Assembly (NCBI GenBank): GCA_947243795.1
Contig: OX365938.1
Coordinates: 248,001-312,000, forward strand
Source of the DNA: Saccharomyces uvarum
Lineage: Eukaryota > Ascomycota > Saccharomycetes > Saccharomycetales > Saccharomycetaceae
Reading direction: 5' to 3'
Length of the DNA stretch: 64,000 nt
Shown here: positions 38,001-47,756 of the stretch, piece after piece
How the letters are laid out: every line of letters begins with the position of its first letter
Numbering within the stretch: the stretch's first letter is position 1
Program-made: the position numbers and the translations under genes
Notes under the pieces: model-generated
The model's database searches: none
Seen by the model: the letters and a program-made list of their open reading frames with translations, nothing else
Told to the model about the DNA's origin: nothing

Positions 38001-40646
38001 ATGCGAGGCATTTTAAAACTATTGCTTTTTGCAACTTTTATCATCACAGGATCTTTAGCAGCCGTTTTAGGTATTGACTATGGCCAACAAAATATCAAAG
38101 CTATTGTAGTCTCACCACAGGCTCCAGTGGAGCTTGTGCTTACTCCAGAAGCGAAACGTAAGGAAATATCTGGTCTTTCAATAAAAAGGTTAGCAGGTTA
38201 TAAGAAGAACGACCCAAATGCAGTTGAAAGAATTTATGGTTCCGCTGTGGGAAGTTTGGCAACGAGGTTTCCCCAAAACACGTTGCTACATTTGAAACCA
38301 TTACTCGGCAAATCATTGGAAGATGAAAACAGCGTGACTTTCTACTTAAAGGAACATCCTGGTTTAGATATTATACCAACCAATAGAAGCACTATTGCAT
38401 TTGCAGTTGATGGCGTGGAGTACCCATTGGAAGAGTTAGTGGCAATGAACATTCAAGAGATTGTCAATAGGGCTGATTCGCTGTTAAAGGATAGAGATCC
38501 TAGAACAGAGGACTTTGTAGACAAGGTAAGCATTACGGTTCCCGACTTTTTCGATCAGTACCAAAGAAACGCCCTTCTTGACGTCAGCTCCATTGCGACT
38601 GGTATTAAAGAGACGTATCTAGTTAGTGAAGGCATGTCTATTGCTGTTAATTTTGTTTTAAAGCAACGCCAATTCCCACCAGGCGAATTACAACACTACA
38701 TTGTTTATGATATGGGAAGCGGGTCTACTAAAGCTTCGATGTTTTCTATATTGCAACCTGAGGACATCAATGAGCCAATTAGAATAGAGTTTGAAGGGTA
38801 TGGTTACAATCCACATTTGGGTGGTGCAAAATTCACTATGGATATTGGTAGTTTGATAGAAAATAAGTTTTTGGAAAATCACCCAACCATTAGAACTGAT
38901 GAGTTGCATGCTAATCCTAAGGCCTTAGCCAAAATCAACCAGGCGGCAGAAAAGGCAAAATTAATATTAAGTGCTAATTCCGAGGCTTCTATCAATATAG
39001 AATCTTTGATTAGTGATATTGACTTTCACACTTCTGTCACTAGACAAGAATTCGAAGAATTTATTGAAGACTCGCTATTGGAAATAGTCAACCCCGTAAA
39101 CGATGCTCTAGCCGAACAATTTGGTGATTACAAGACCACTTTATCCAACGTAAACGGCGTGATTTTGGCAGGCGGTTCTACCCGTATCCCAATTGTGCAA
39201 GAACAATTAGTCAAGTTCGTATCTGAAGAGAAGATATTGAGGAATGTTAATGCTGACGAATCAGCTGTAAATGGTGTGGTTATGAGGGGTATTAAATTAT
39301 CTAATTCATTCAAGACCAAACCATTAAACATCATTGATCGTTCTGTAAGTACTTACTCTTACAAATTATCAGGCGAATCCGACTTACATGATGTTTTTAT
39401 TAAGGGAAGTGCATATCCGAACAAAACTTTCGTATTGACAAATTCTAGTGATTCCATTCCTGAGAGCTTTACCATTGACTTATTTGAAAATGAGAAGCTA
39501 TTTGAAACATATATAGTGAATTCTGCGGTAGTAAAGAACTCTTATGCCTCCGAGAAGTGTCCTGCCGGAGTAGCGTATAACCTTACTTTCGGTTTGTCCA
39601 GTGACAGATTATTTTCTGTTCAAGAGGTTAGCTCCATTTGCCTGAATGAAAATGACGTAGATGAATCCAAGCAAATTAAAAATAAAAGTACTCGCTTAAA
39701 CATTGCCTCTAAGGAAGTTAAAATTCAAAGGCTATCTACCCCTGAGCGTTTGCATTTGCACGATCATGTCAAATTACTCGACACACAGGATAACAAAAGA
39801 TTCCAATTACAAGAAAATCTAAATATCCTCGAGAGCGACCTGTACGATGCTAGAAACTTGTTAATGGATGACGAAATTGTACAAAATGGACCGAAATCTC
39901 AAGTAGAAAAATTGTCAGAAATGGTCAGAGTATATCTAGATTGGCTTGAGGATGCATCTTTCGACACTGATCCTCAAGACATAATTAGCAGGATTAGAGA
40001 GGTTGGGGTATTAAAGAAGAAAATAGAGTTATACGTGAAATATTCGAAGGAACCCTTGAACTCCGAACAGTTTAAAGGAATGCTTGAAGAAGGTAATGAA
40101 CTATTACAGGCTGTGGAAAAGCACAAAAACACTGTCGAAGGATTTTTGAGTGAATTTGAAACTGCATACATAGATACAATAGAAAATGTTCGAGAAGAGT
40201 TTAAAAAGACTAAATACCCAGCATATATTTCCAAAGCACTGTCTACTTGGGAAGAAACCTTAACCTCTTTTGAAAATTCCATTACCGAGATTGAAGCACT
40301 TTTGACCAAAAACTTATTCGGTGAAGATTTACGAGAGCGATTGTTTGAAATGAAATTAAGATTCGATACGTACCGTGCTAACTTAGAGGAAAAACTACGT
40401 CTTATCAAAAGCGGTGATGAAAGTCGTTTGAATGAAATAAAGAAGTTACATTTACGCAAGTTCCGTTCTCAAAAGAGAAAGGAGGAAAAATTGAAAAGAA
40501 AACTTGAACAGGAAAAAAGCGAAAGGAATAACCAAACAGAACCAGTAGTAAACAATCCAGCTGATAATGACGATACTCCTGTTGACGATAAGACAACTGA
40601 ATCAAACCCAGCATTTAAGGAAGACATCCTGCATGATGAATTATAG
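38001..40646 (+). CDS. LHS1: Lhs1, ER-lumen Hsp70/GRP170 chaperone
   Basis: The product is an 881-residue large Hsp70 that acts as nucleotide exchange factor for Kar2 in ER import and folding. A signal peptide covers about 1-20 (MRGILKLLLFATFIITGSLA). The Hsp70 ATPase domain covers about 21-430 (VLGIDYGQQNIK; VYDMGSGSTKASMF; GVILAGGSTRIPIVQ). The substrate domain and extended helical C-terminal region follow, with a Lys/Arg/Glu-rich stretch. The C-terminus is the retention signal HDEL. Length equals S. cerevisiae. A UPRE lies upstream. Confidence 0.97.
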   Translation: MRGILKLLLFATFIITGSLAAVLGIDYGQQNIKAIVVSPQAPVELVLTPEAKRKEISGLSIKRLAGYKKNDPNAVERIYGSAVGSLATRFPQNTLLHLKPLLGKSLEDENSVTFYLKEHPGLDIIPTNRSTIAFAVDGVEYPLEELVAMNIQEIVNRADSLLKDRDPRTEDFVDKVSITVPDFFDQYQRNALLDVSSIATGIKETYLVSEGMSIAVNFVLKQRQFPPGELQHYIVYDMGSGSTKASMFSILQPEDINEPIRIEFEGYGYNPHLGGAKFTMDIGSLIENKFLENHPTIRTDELHANPKALAKINQAAEKAKLILSANSEASINIESLISDIDFHTSVTRQEFEEFIEDSLLEIVNPVNDALAEQFGDYKTTLSNVNGVILAGGSTRIPIVQEQLVKFVSEEKILRNVNADESAVNGVVMRGIKLSNSFKTKPLNIIDRSVSTYSYKLSGESDLHDVFIKGSAYPNKTFVLTNSSDSIPESFTIDLFENEKLFETYIVNSAVVKNSYASEKCPAGVAYNLTFGLSSDRLFSVQEVSSICLNENDVDESKQIKNKSTRLNIASKEVKIQRLSTPERLHLHDHVKLLDTQDNKRFQLQENLNILESDLYDARNLLMDDEIVQNGPKSQVEKLSEMVRVYLDWLEDASFDTDPQDIISRIREVGVLKKKIELYVKYSKEPLNSEQFKGMLEEGNELLQAVEKHKNTVEGFLSEFETAYIDTIENVREEFKKTKYPAYISKALSTWEETLTSFENSITEIEALLTKNLFGEDLRERLFEMKLRFDTYRANLEEKLRLIKSGDESRLNEIKKLHLRKFRSQKRKEEKLKRKLEQEKSERNNQTEPVVNNPADNDDTPVDDKTTESNPAFKEDILHDEL

Positions 40647-41106
40647 GAGGTTTGTTATAGGCTACATAATTGATATATTTTCTGAAGGCTGATTCATTGT
40701 CTAGATGCGTATTTGATGACTCGTGGTCTCTCCTACCAAATAGCGATATACTATATGTGCTGTTTGTAGTAGAGATGAGAGGTTATACTGTTTAAATGTG
40801 GATTGTTGTTATCGCCATACTATTACCCGCATATCTATTGTTTTGCTGGTGGGGCATATTCGAGAGATGACTTAAGTAAGAAATAGATAAGTAGACATTA
40901 TCGTGCGAAGATTGCGTATTAATCAGGTTGAGCTAGCAGAATCATCAAAAAGACTTGTTAAATTCAAAATATACATTAAGATCAAGTAAAAAAAGGGTTT
41001 GAGACCACTCCGAAAACTGAGAAGGTAGTAAACGTGAATTATATTATATAATCCTCGAGAGATAAGACATAGTCTTCCCCAGCAGAGGAAAATTATCGTT
41101 GGTGCA
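40647..41106. other. Intergenic LHS1-STB6
   Basis: A spacer of 460 bp with nothing recognised beyond A/T-rich 3'-end and promoter sequence. Confidence 0.45.
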
Positions 41107-43455
41107 ATGCTGGAAGCTGATACGCCGGCTCTAGAACAAGAGCGAGTGGAAATTCCACATAAAAAAGAATGCTATTTATCATCGTTAGCTAGCTTCATTT
41201 TTCCAGACTTTAGAGCACTATTTAATATAGGGTTTAATTCATATCCAAACCTGAATTATAAAGAGGTGGATATTAATGGATTTGAAATTTACATTGTTGA
41301 ACAATGGGCAGCACAGAGAAAGATATCAACTCTGATCACATCATATACAGGCAATTTACAGGACACCATTTCTGCAGTTGAGGTTGTTCTTCCACAAGAT
41401 CCTGAAGAATGGCCAAGTGGTCTTAAGAAATACTATGACGAATTGCTGAAATTTTCCAGTCCCAAAAAAACTACTAAAGGGACACTGTTCATAACAAATC
41501 TCTCTTCTTTCAAATCTACACTCAATTTATTGCACGTAGAATGTGGTAATCTCAAAATAATTTGGAAAAATTTTAAAACGAACTACGATTTGAAAACGTT
41601 GCATTGTGGTGGGCGTTCGGCCCAGTTGTTAAAAAGGACGCCTAGTGCTTCAATAGCAAAGTTTGCGCAACTGTACAAATTTCCGAATTCGGCATTTGCT
41701 CATGAAATTACTTCCGATTTCCAACAGGCTCTTTTCCAAAACGACAATCGTGACTATGATGATCTAGATGACATAGAGAATATTACTGTTAACTACTGTC
41801 CGGTCGTGGAAATGACTACTTTGGTACAGATATCTCTTAGCTACTTCGCATTGTTCGAATATAGGAAGGAGAGGGATGGCTTGTTATGTAATGGAACCAA
41901 GCAGTCCCTCGAAAAATGGTGGGAAATATATGGGAAGCGGTATCTAGGTATAGATAAACCAAAGAATGAAACAATTCTTGGTCCAACTACAGTAGCCTCG
42001 CTGCTCAGTCTCATATTAACTTGCTACTTCAAATTAATGGTAGAAGATTGTATGTCGGCAAAAGACCCATTCGATGAAGAGGAGTTTTATTCTGGTCTTT
42101 ATGCCTTTCAAAAGAAATATGGACTTTCTAAAAATCATAGACAAACGTTCCTAGACGAACAAACAATTGATAAATTGTTTGAAGTCTCTTCCAAGACCTC
42201 CAATAAAGATATTTTTAAATTCAAAAAAGTTGTGAAATCAACAGTGCAAGATATGACTGGGAAAGGTAATTTCATGCATTTGTCTAATGAGATTTTAACA
42301 ACTGACTTAGATACCTTGGTAAAGAATATACACGGTGGATCTCTTGGGATGCTCTGGAAAGGAAAAGGGAAAAGCGCATCTAGAAAGGAAACATGTATGG
42401 CTTGGGAAAGAAAGACTTTTTTGAGTTTCAAGTTTAAACGTGGTGATCCAGCATTACAATTAGACAATAATGAGTTATTTTATGGAAAATCAGTGACAAA
42501 TGAACCTTTAACAACAGCTGATGAAAAGGGAGACGATACAAAACCGACCAAAAGAAATGGTATATATGATGTAGCCAATGCTTCGGCATCATCCCTATCT
42601 ATTTCATCCATGTTCTGTAACTATGATGAAAACCGTTATGCAAGTACTCATAATCTTAATAGAACTTATAGAAGAGAATATTTCAGGCGTAATTCAATTC
42701 CGTTTTGTAATGATGGTATGCATGATACAAAAAAATGTTCCGCTGATTTCATTGAGGCAGAAGGACTGTATCGTTGTAATTCATATTCTGAAGTGCAAAA
42801 TGCAATAGAAACTTGGAAACTGCCGTTTGATTCTTCGGTGATCAAACTGGCACGAGATTTACTGAAGATACAAAGTTTGTTATCTGTTCAGCGTCAACTC
42901 GATGAATTACATGATGGATATTTGGGGAAGGACTCAGAACGATCTTATGAAGGTAACTTGAGGTTCAAACAAAGCCTTAATAAGTTACAAGAAATGTGCG
43001 AGAAGTGTAAGAAAAATTCAAATGAATTTAATTGGGAATATAGTAACACGCAAAACAAGCAGCAAATTGTAGAGAAGGAGAAAAAAGATATGAAATCGCT
43101 TTCTTCGAAACTAAAATATAATGTTCGTATTCTGGATAGACGTGTGAGAGACGTTGAAACCAGTGTTGATCATTTCGATCGCAAGTTGGAAGATGTTAGG
43201 AAAAAACTTTTGGAACAAAACAAAAGTAAAAAAATTTCGATTGCCTTAGAAAGTCCTTATGATAAGCTTGAATTTGATAGTTTCATGGACTCTATGGTGC
43301 AGTCTGAACGGACCAAGTATGAAGGGCTCTGTTTCAAAATTCTGGATAAAAAAAGTCTTGGAAAGCTAAAAAAGGAACTTTGGAAATGGAGTACTTGGAC
43401 GTTCGATACCTTCCTGTTTAAAAATAAATCCAACAAGGAAAAGGACATATTATAG
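41107..43455 (+). CDS. STB6: Stb6, Sin3-binding protein homologue
   Basis: The product is a 782-residue protein; S. cerevisiae Stb6 and paralogue Stb2 were found as Sin3 two-hybrid partners, and their function is little known. The N-terminal block (HKKECYLSSLASFIFPDFRALFNIGFNSYPN) is the best conserved. A middle region carries FLSFKFKRGDPALQ, and the C-terminal ~200 residues form a coiled coil (KSLSSKLKYNVRILDRRVRDVE). It is slightly longer than S. cerevisiae Stb6 as I remember it (766). It ends before the tRNA/LTR stretch. Confidence 0.92.
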   Translation: MLEADTPALEQERVEIPHKKECYLSSLASFIFPDFRALFNIGFNSYPNLNYKEVDINGFEIYIVEQWAAQRKISTLITSYTGNLQDTISAVEVVLPQDPEEWPSGLKKYYDELLKFSSPKKTTKGTLFITNLSSFKSTLNLLHVECGNLKIIWKNFKTNYDLKTLHCGGRSAQLLKRTPSASIAKFAQLYKFPNSAFAHEITSDFQQALFQNDNRDYDDLDDIENITVNYCPVVEMTTLVQISLSYFALFEYRKERDGLLCNGTKQSLEKWWEIYGKRYLGIDKPKNETILGPTTVASLLSLILTCYFKLMVEDCMSAKDPFDEEEFYSGLYAFQKKYGLSKNHRQTFLDEQTIDKLFEVSSKTSNKDIFKFKKVVKSTVQDMTGKGNFMHLSNEILTTDLDTLVKNIHGGSLGMLWKGKGKSASRKETCMAWERKTFLSFKFKRGDPALQLDNNELFYGKSVTNEPLTTADEKGDDTKPTKRNGIYDVANASASSLSISSMFCNYDENRYASTHNLNRTYRREYFRRNSIPFCNDGMHDTKKCSADFIEAEGLYRCNSYSEVQNAIETWKLPFDSSVIKLARDLLKIQSLLSVQRQLDELHDGYLGKDSERSYEGNLRFKQSLNKLQEMCEKCKKNSNEFNWEYSNTQNKQQIVEKEKKDMKSLSSKLKYNVRILDRRVRDVETSVDHFDRKLEDVRKKLLEQNKSKKISIALESPYDKLEFDSFMDSMVQSERTKYEGLCFKILDKKSLGKLKKELWKWSTWTFDTFLFKNKSNKEKDIL

Positions 43456-43765
43456 ATAGTTTTCTCATTTTTAGGACAATTTTTATTGACACATTTAATC
43501 GACATCTGTAAAGTACGCAGCGGTTTTATAGATATTTAGATTCTTATAGAATATACATAAGATAAGTAACGCTTCATTATTTGTTAAAATATGTCTCGGA
43601 CACACATCTTTTCATATATGATACGAATCTGAAACAAAGATAACAGTAATAATATACTCGTTGGAATAGAAATTTCGAACATAAAATATTAACTATGTTG
43701 AATCTGAAACAAACATAATAGTGATAATATGTTATTATTATTTATTCCCTTTTTCACAATGATAT
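43456..43765. other. STB6 downstream region with repeated motif copies
   Basis: A/T-rich. It holds two minus-strand copies of a motif that reads TTTGTTTCAGATT on the other strand, at about 43624-43655 and 43699-43730. Copies on the plus strand occur just after the LTR and at 46687. They may be old LTR-derived pieces. Confidence 0.35.
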
Positions 43766-44027
43766 TGTTGGAACAAGATTCAACTATCGTCCATCTATTA
43801 CTATTATAGACGGTGTTAAAAGATGACATAAATTACAAGACCAGTAAATAAGATTCAAACTGTCATCGAAATTAATGGAAGCTGAGGCGCATTGATTGAT
43901 ATTGTAATAGGGTCAATGAATGATAACATATAAAAAGAGGATAATCTCTAGTTTAATCTATATACGTAATATTATAACATTAAGAAACAATGGAATCCCA
44001 AAGATCATCATACAACTTTAATACTCA
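43766..44027 (+). mobile_element. Solo LTR, Ty1/Ty2 delta family
   Basis: It begins TGTTGGAAC and ends TACTCA. In between are delta-type blocks in order: a CAACTATC stretch, GGTGTTAAAAGATGACATAA, GGAAGCTGAGGCGCA, GATATTGTAATAGGGTCA, AACATATAAA and ACAATGGAATCCCAA. At about 262 bp it is shorter than a typical ~330 bp delta. No internal Ty sequence or matching target duplication is evident, so it is a solo relic and probably not very recent. It lies 166 bp upstream of tRNA-Trp, the usual Ty1 target window. Confidence 0.85.
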
Positions 44028-44192
44028 TTACTATTATTCTTGTTTCAGATTTTTATCCTATATGAATTAATATGTATCCGAAGACAACTATACACAATTA
44101 ATCGACTTAATAGCAAATTACCTTCCGAGGTCATCAGAATAAATTCATTGTTTTGCTATTACTAGATTCTTCGCTCTTCAAATCCATAAGAT

Positions 44193-44297
44193 GAAGCGGT
44201 GGCTCAATGGTAGAGCTTTCGACTCCAATTAAATCTTGGAATTCCAAGGAATACGATTGCAATCGAAGGGTTGCAGGTTCAATTCCTGTCCGTCTCA
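44193..44297 (+). tRNA. tW(CCA): tRNA-Trp (CCA), intron-containing
   Basis: The exons are 44193-44228 and 44262-44297, with a 33 nt intron (44229-44261) after the base 3' of anticodon CCA. The A box GGCTCAATGG and B box GGTTCAATTCC are present. The anticodon stem TTCGA/TCGAA pairs fully. A Pol III terminator T6 follows at 44301-44306. In the acceptor stem, A3 faces C70, where the S. cerevisiae gene has a T as I remember it. Confidence 0.95.
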
Positions 44298-44772
44298 TTC
44301 TTTTTTGCCTTCCTCCTTTTTTTTCAAAAAAGGGGTACAAATTTCACGACTACAAAGCTATACGTCACGTTGGAGTCTTTGCCACGTGAAACCGTTCAAG
44401 GTTTGTTCAATGTGGCTGCAGCCATGTCCTTCGATGGTCAGAGCGTTATATAGATCTCTTTTTAAAAAAAATAACCTAAAGCATAATATTATTGGCGAAG
44501 TTCGAAAAAGGAAGAAATATATCTTTCCCTGCTCTCGTTGAGATAGCACATATGAAGCCGACAGGCTTTGAGACGAAGGAAGCGATGTATACTTCATATG
44601 TCATAGCAAGTTATGATCATGTCACATATCACGAACAGTGCGATATACACAAATATCGATGATTCCATATTGTGAAGGTGGGGTTTCGATGATCTTGAAA
44701 TCGATTTAGACATTGTTGACAGAAACAAAATTTTGGAAGTCTATTTTCAAGCATTCAGGAAGAACAGCAATC
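44298..44772. other. Intergenic tRNA-Trp to fRMsr
   Basis: Only 475 bp separate these genes. In S. cerevisiae, YKL071W and YKL070W lie between STB6 and YKL069W (from memory); neither is present here. A protein-like open tail without its own ATG ends at 44453. Confidence 0.6.
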
Positions 44773-45315
44773 ATGGGTTCATCTAGCGGGTTCCATCATG
44801 CAGATCACACCAACTATGCGTCAATCTTAAGTAGGGAAGAAACCCTTGAACAACTCTTATTATCGTACGAGGCTCTATCTGACGATCAAACCAATTGGGT
44901 TTGTAATTTGTCCAATGCTTCGTCTTTAATTTGGCATGCGTACAAGTCGTTAGGCGTCAATGTGAATTGGGCCGGGTTTTACGTTACTCATGATAGTGAA
45001 GAGGATACATTGTTATTGGGCCCGTTTCAAGGGAAGGTTGCCTGTCAAAAGATTCAATTTGGTAAAGGTGTTTGCGGAACTGCAGCCTCTACAAAAGAAA
45101 CACAGGTTGTCCAAGATGTTAACGACTATCCTGGTCATATTGCATGCGACGGAGAAACTAAGAGTGAGATCGTTGTCCCGATCATATCCAATGATGGTAA
45201 TACATTAGCTGTTATAGATATAGATTGTTTAGATTACAAGGGGTTTGATGAAGTAGACAAAGGATTTTTGGAAAGGCTCGGTAAGCTAATAAATAAATCA
45301 TGCATTTTTAAATAG
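44773..45315 (+). CDS. YKL069W: Free methionine-R-sulfoxide reductase (fRMsr)
   Basis: The product is a 180-residue GAF-domain enzyme that reduces free methionine-R-sulfoxide. The three functional cysteines Cys91 (KVACQ), Cys101 (GVCGTAA) and Cys125 (HIACDGETKSEIVVP) are all present, with the GAF signature INWAGFY-like VNWAGFYVT near 64-72. Length equals S. cerevisiae. The frame is open 20 codons upstream to 44713 without ATG; ATG 44773 gives MGSSSGFHHAD. With SRX1 it is the second oxidative-repair enzyme in the window. Confidence 0.95.
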   Translation: MGSSSGFHHADHTNYASILSREETLEQLLLSYEALSDDQTNWVCNLSNASSLIWHAYKSLGVNVNWAGFYVTHDSEEDTLLLGPFQGKVACQKIQFGKGVCGTAASTKETQVVQDVNDYPGHIACDGETKSEIVVPIISNDGNTLAVIDIDCLDYKGFDEVDKGFLERLGKLINKSCIFK

Positions 45316-46038
45316 GACTTTTCCCAACACGTATTTCTACTTTATCTAATCAGGCGATGCCTTATATATCTCTTTCATCGCATTTCTCGCCAAACCGAGT
45401 TTTTTCCGTTGCGGTTGACAAGTGCAATTGGAAGGTTGGGGGCGTGGAAGGTAGACATTTTGGATGATTGCTAGCGCTAAAAAAGATCGATTGTGAAGGT
45501 GTTTGGTTTTGCTAACCAACAACATCAGTCAATCGTATTTACATGAATTCCTCTGGGCCCAAGTTGGCGTGTTTTCCTTTGTATTGAAGATGTCATAACT
45601 GTATTTAGGCTTGGTATCCAAACATCTTCGAGATCTTATGAGACTAAAAATGTCAGACAGTGTTAAGTAAATGAGTTTTAGAACCCGCGCAAGGGTGCCA
45701 GATGACAAAAGTTTTTGGAAATCATACCAAAACAGCTCAGTCTTGCAATGGTTGATAAATGCTTGCTCTGGCGGCTGAAGGATACGCTCTATGTAAAAGA
45801 GATTTGATTACTATCTGGCATTTGACTCATAAGATTATGGTACAACAAGTTGCGAACAACTGATCATTAAAAAAAAACTGGTTTCCTTTCATCATAGAGA
45901 AAACATAAACGATCAGTAGCATGCCCACATGATCTGAACTGGCGGAAGATGATCCTGATTCACCTTGCTTAATAGTTCGGCTTTGCGCGGCACGACAGCG
46001 CGGCTTATCAAAACGATGATGAGCAACAAAAAAACTAA
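45316..46038. other. Intergenic fRMsr to tRNA-Val
   Basis: No gene is recognised. It is mixed composition, with no clear LTR ends and no snoRNA box pairs. It includes the tRNA-Val terminator at the right end (seven A at 46028-46034, T7 on the minus strand). Confidence 0.45.
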
Positions 46039-46112
46039 TGATTTCGCCCAGGATCGAACTGGGGACGTTCTGCGTGTTAAGCAGATGCCATAACCGACTA
46101 GACCACGAAACC
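46039..46112 (-). tRNA. tV(AAC): tRNA-Val (AAC)
   Basis: A 74 nt gene without intron. Read on the minus strand it begins GGTTTCGTGGTCTAGTCGG and ends GGGCGAAATCA. The anticodon AAC lies in the loop CTTAACA. The acceptor, anticodon (TCTGC/GCAGA) and T stems all pair, and the B box AGTTCGATCCT is present. T7 terminator follows. Confidence 0.97.
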
Positions 46113-46660
46113 ACTAAATTGTTGAAATTTCCAGCGGGGTGCCCCGACTGTAAACGAGGTACAAATCTACCAATGCGCAAAATTGGAACGTGCTTGAAAT
46201 GGATCAATATAAACCTGACAAGAGATTAGTACCACCTTAGCAGTTCTATTCCAGAACGTGGACCTTGCTTAAATGAAGCACTCGAAATATATAAATACAC
46301 GAACAAATAGTTTAGATCCGAGATCAGCGCTTTCACCCTTTAGTTATATTCTCATCTTATATAGAATGTGTGAAATAAGTAACATTCAGTGAATCAAGTT
46401 GATTAACAATAAGTTACTTCCCTGAGATCTTCAGGATTGCTAAAACATCCCGGTATTATCCACCCGTAATACAACAGAAAGGGTGCATCTGAAAAACGAG
46501 AAGAGCTAATTTGTCTTTCTATATCATGTATCTCGTCTATTTCTGGTAATACTGCTGATAATTAGTAGTTTGATATGTAGTAGCAATTAAGAATAAATAA
46601 TTCTTTTCTAGTGCATGTCAGAGAAGAATAATAAACACTCACTGATTTTGACGAGAATAG

Positions 46661-46981
46661 TTCAGGACCGAATCAAAAGGTATCAGTATATTATCAATAT
46701 TTATCTTTGTTTCAGGTTTTGTAACATATTCGAACAAATGCATATTTGAAATCACGTACTCTGACAGTTACAGAATTTGCTTAAAAGTGTTCCTTAAGAA
46801 GGTAAAGTCATTCATTCTAAACCCACGAGACACATTGGTCTGTCCACAGTGCTGTTATTGTCGCTCGGCAGTAACTGATAAAGGTCATGGCTACTGCTTA
46901 TCGAATCTTGATACGAACAGAAATTCCAGTAGGTGTTTTTTGTGCAGAAACGCTTCAAATATCAGTGGTTTGCGCGGCTAA
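46661..46981 (+). other. ATG-less cysteine-rich open frame (possible gene relic or exon)
   Basis: The frame is open for about 106 codons after a stop at 46658 and contains no ATG. Its second half reads CPQCCYCRS...GYCLSN...CFLCRNAS, with cysteine spacing like a zinc-binding fragment. I do not recognise a family. It may be a decayed gene, an exon with an upstream start, or chance. Confidence 0.2.
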
Positions 46982-47148
46982 TTTCACATGACTACGGAAA
47001 ATAAATAAAAAAGAAAGTCTATGGAAGTCTCATCTAATATTGTTATCGCATTACAAGACAGTATGGACACGACTTGAAGTAGGAGCTTTTCCCCTAAAAG
47101 CCATGCACAATAACCCCATAATTTCCTGAATGAGAGAACTAGGCGTGT

Positions 47149-47361
47149 ATGCCATCGAGAAAGATCATGGGATTTTACTTGCCGTGGGCCGCAGTTGTGG
47201 CGTTTTTGTCACATTTTGCCCGTCCAGCAAGCACAGAAAAAGAAAAGAGCAGGGAAAAAATGAAAAAGTGTGGCATTTCGATGTTCATTGCCATTCATGC
47301 GGCCATTTCTCAAAACAATGCTAATTTCTGCCTCTATTGTGAGGGCCCTAGAGGAGTCTGA
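47149..47361 (+). CDS. Small open frame of unknown status (70 aa)
   Basis: An ATG frame starting MPSRKIMGFYLPWAAVVAFL has a hydrophobic N-terminal segment and a basic middle. No family is recognised and several other frames overlap it, so chance is likely. Confidence 0.15.
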   Translation: MPSRKIMGFYLPWAAVVAFLSHFARPASTEKEKSREKMKKCGISMFIAIHAAISQNNANFCLYCEGPRGV

Positions 47362-47516
47362 TTCGAGGAGCCTGATTCGAGTATAAGTAATACAAGAAAT
47401 GGTTATATATAAAATGGGGCCTGAGACAGCATGCATTTTCAAATGGCCGCAGAAATTAAAGCGGAAGATTCAATAGTCATAGATTCCACTGTCTAGAACT
47501 ACAATATTTATTAACC

Positions 47517-47756
47517 ATGATGAAGGCAAATAATTCTGTTAGCTACTTTTATGAAGCCTCTACCCCAAAGAGACCCAGCGGGTTACTTACACAATCAACT
47601 AAGCCAACAAGTTTTCAAAAAGCTTTTAATCAAACAGAAGAGGAAATTGAAGATGAGGACCTGATGGTGGACCTAAACACAGGATCGTTGACTCCTGTTA
47701 ATCTAAAGCACTGGACTCAAATGAGCAGCATGACCGAGAAATTCGGGAAGCTATGA
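47517..47756 (+). CDS. YKL068W-A: Small conserved protein (YKL068W-A orthologue)
   Basis: The product is a 79-residue protein of unknown function. The frame starts with two consecutive ATGs, so it may be one residue shorter. It has a Ser/Thr-Pro-rich first half (YFYEASTPKRPSGLLTQS) and an acidic middle (TEEEIEDEDLMVDL), ending in KHWTQMSSMTEKF. It corresponds to the small S. cerevisiae gene annotated at this position by conservation with other yeasts, as far as I remember. No membrane segment is evident. Confidence 0.75.
   Translation: MMKANNSVSYFYEASTPKRPSGLLTQSTKPTSFQKAFNQTEEEIEDEDLMVDLNTGSLTPVNLKHWTQMSSMTEKFGKL

Larger units (their letters stand above)
46113..47516. other. 1.4 kb accessory gap between tRNA-Val and YKL068W-A
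   Basis: No recognised gene. It contains one more copy of the TTTGTTTCAG motif (46687-46720). A 106-codon ATG-less, cysteine-rich open frame spans 46661-46981. A 70-codon ATG frame is at 47149-47361. Confidence 0.45.
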
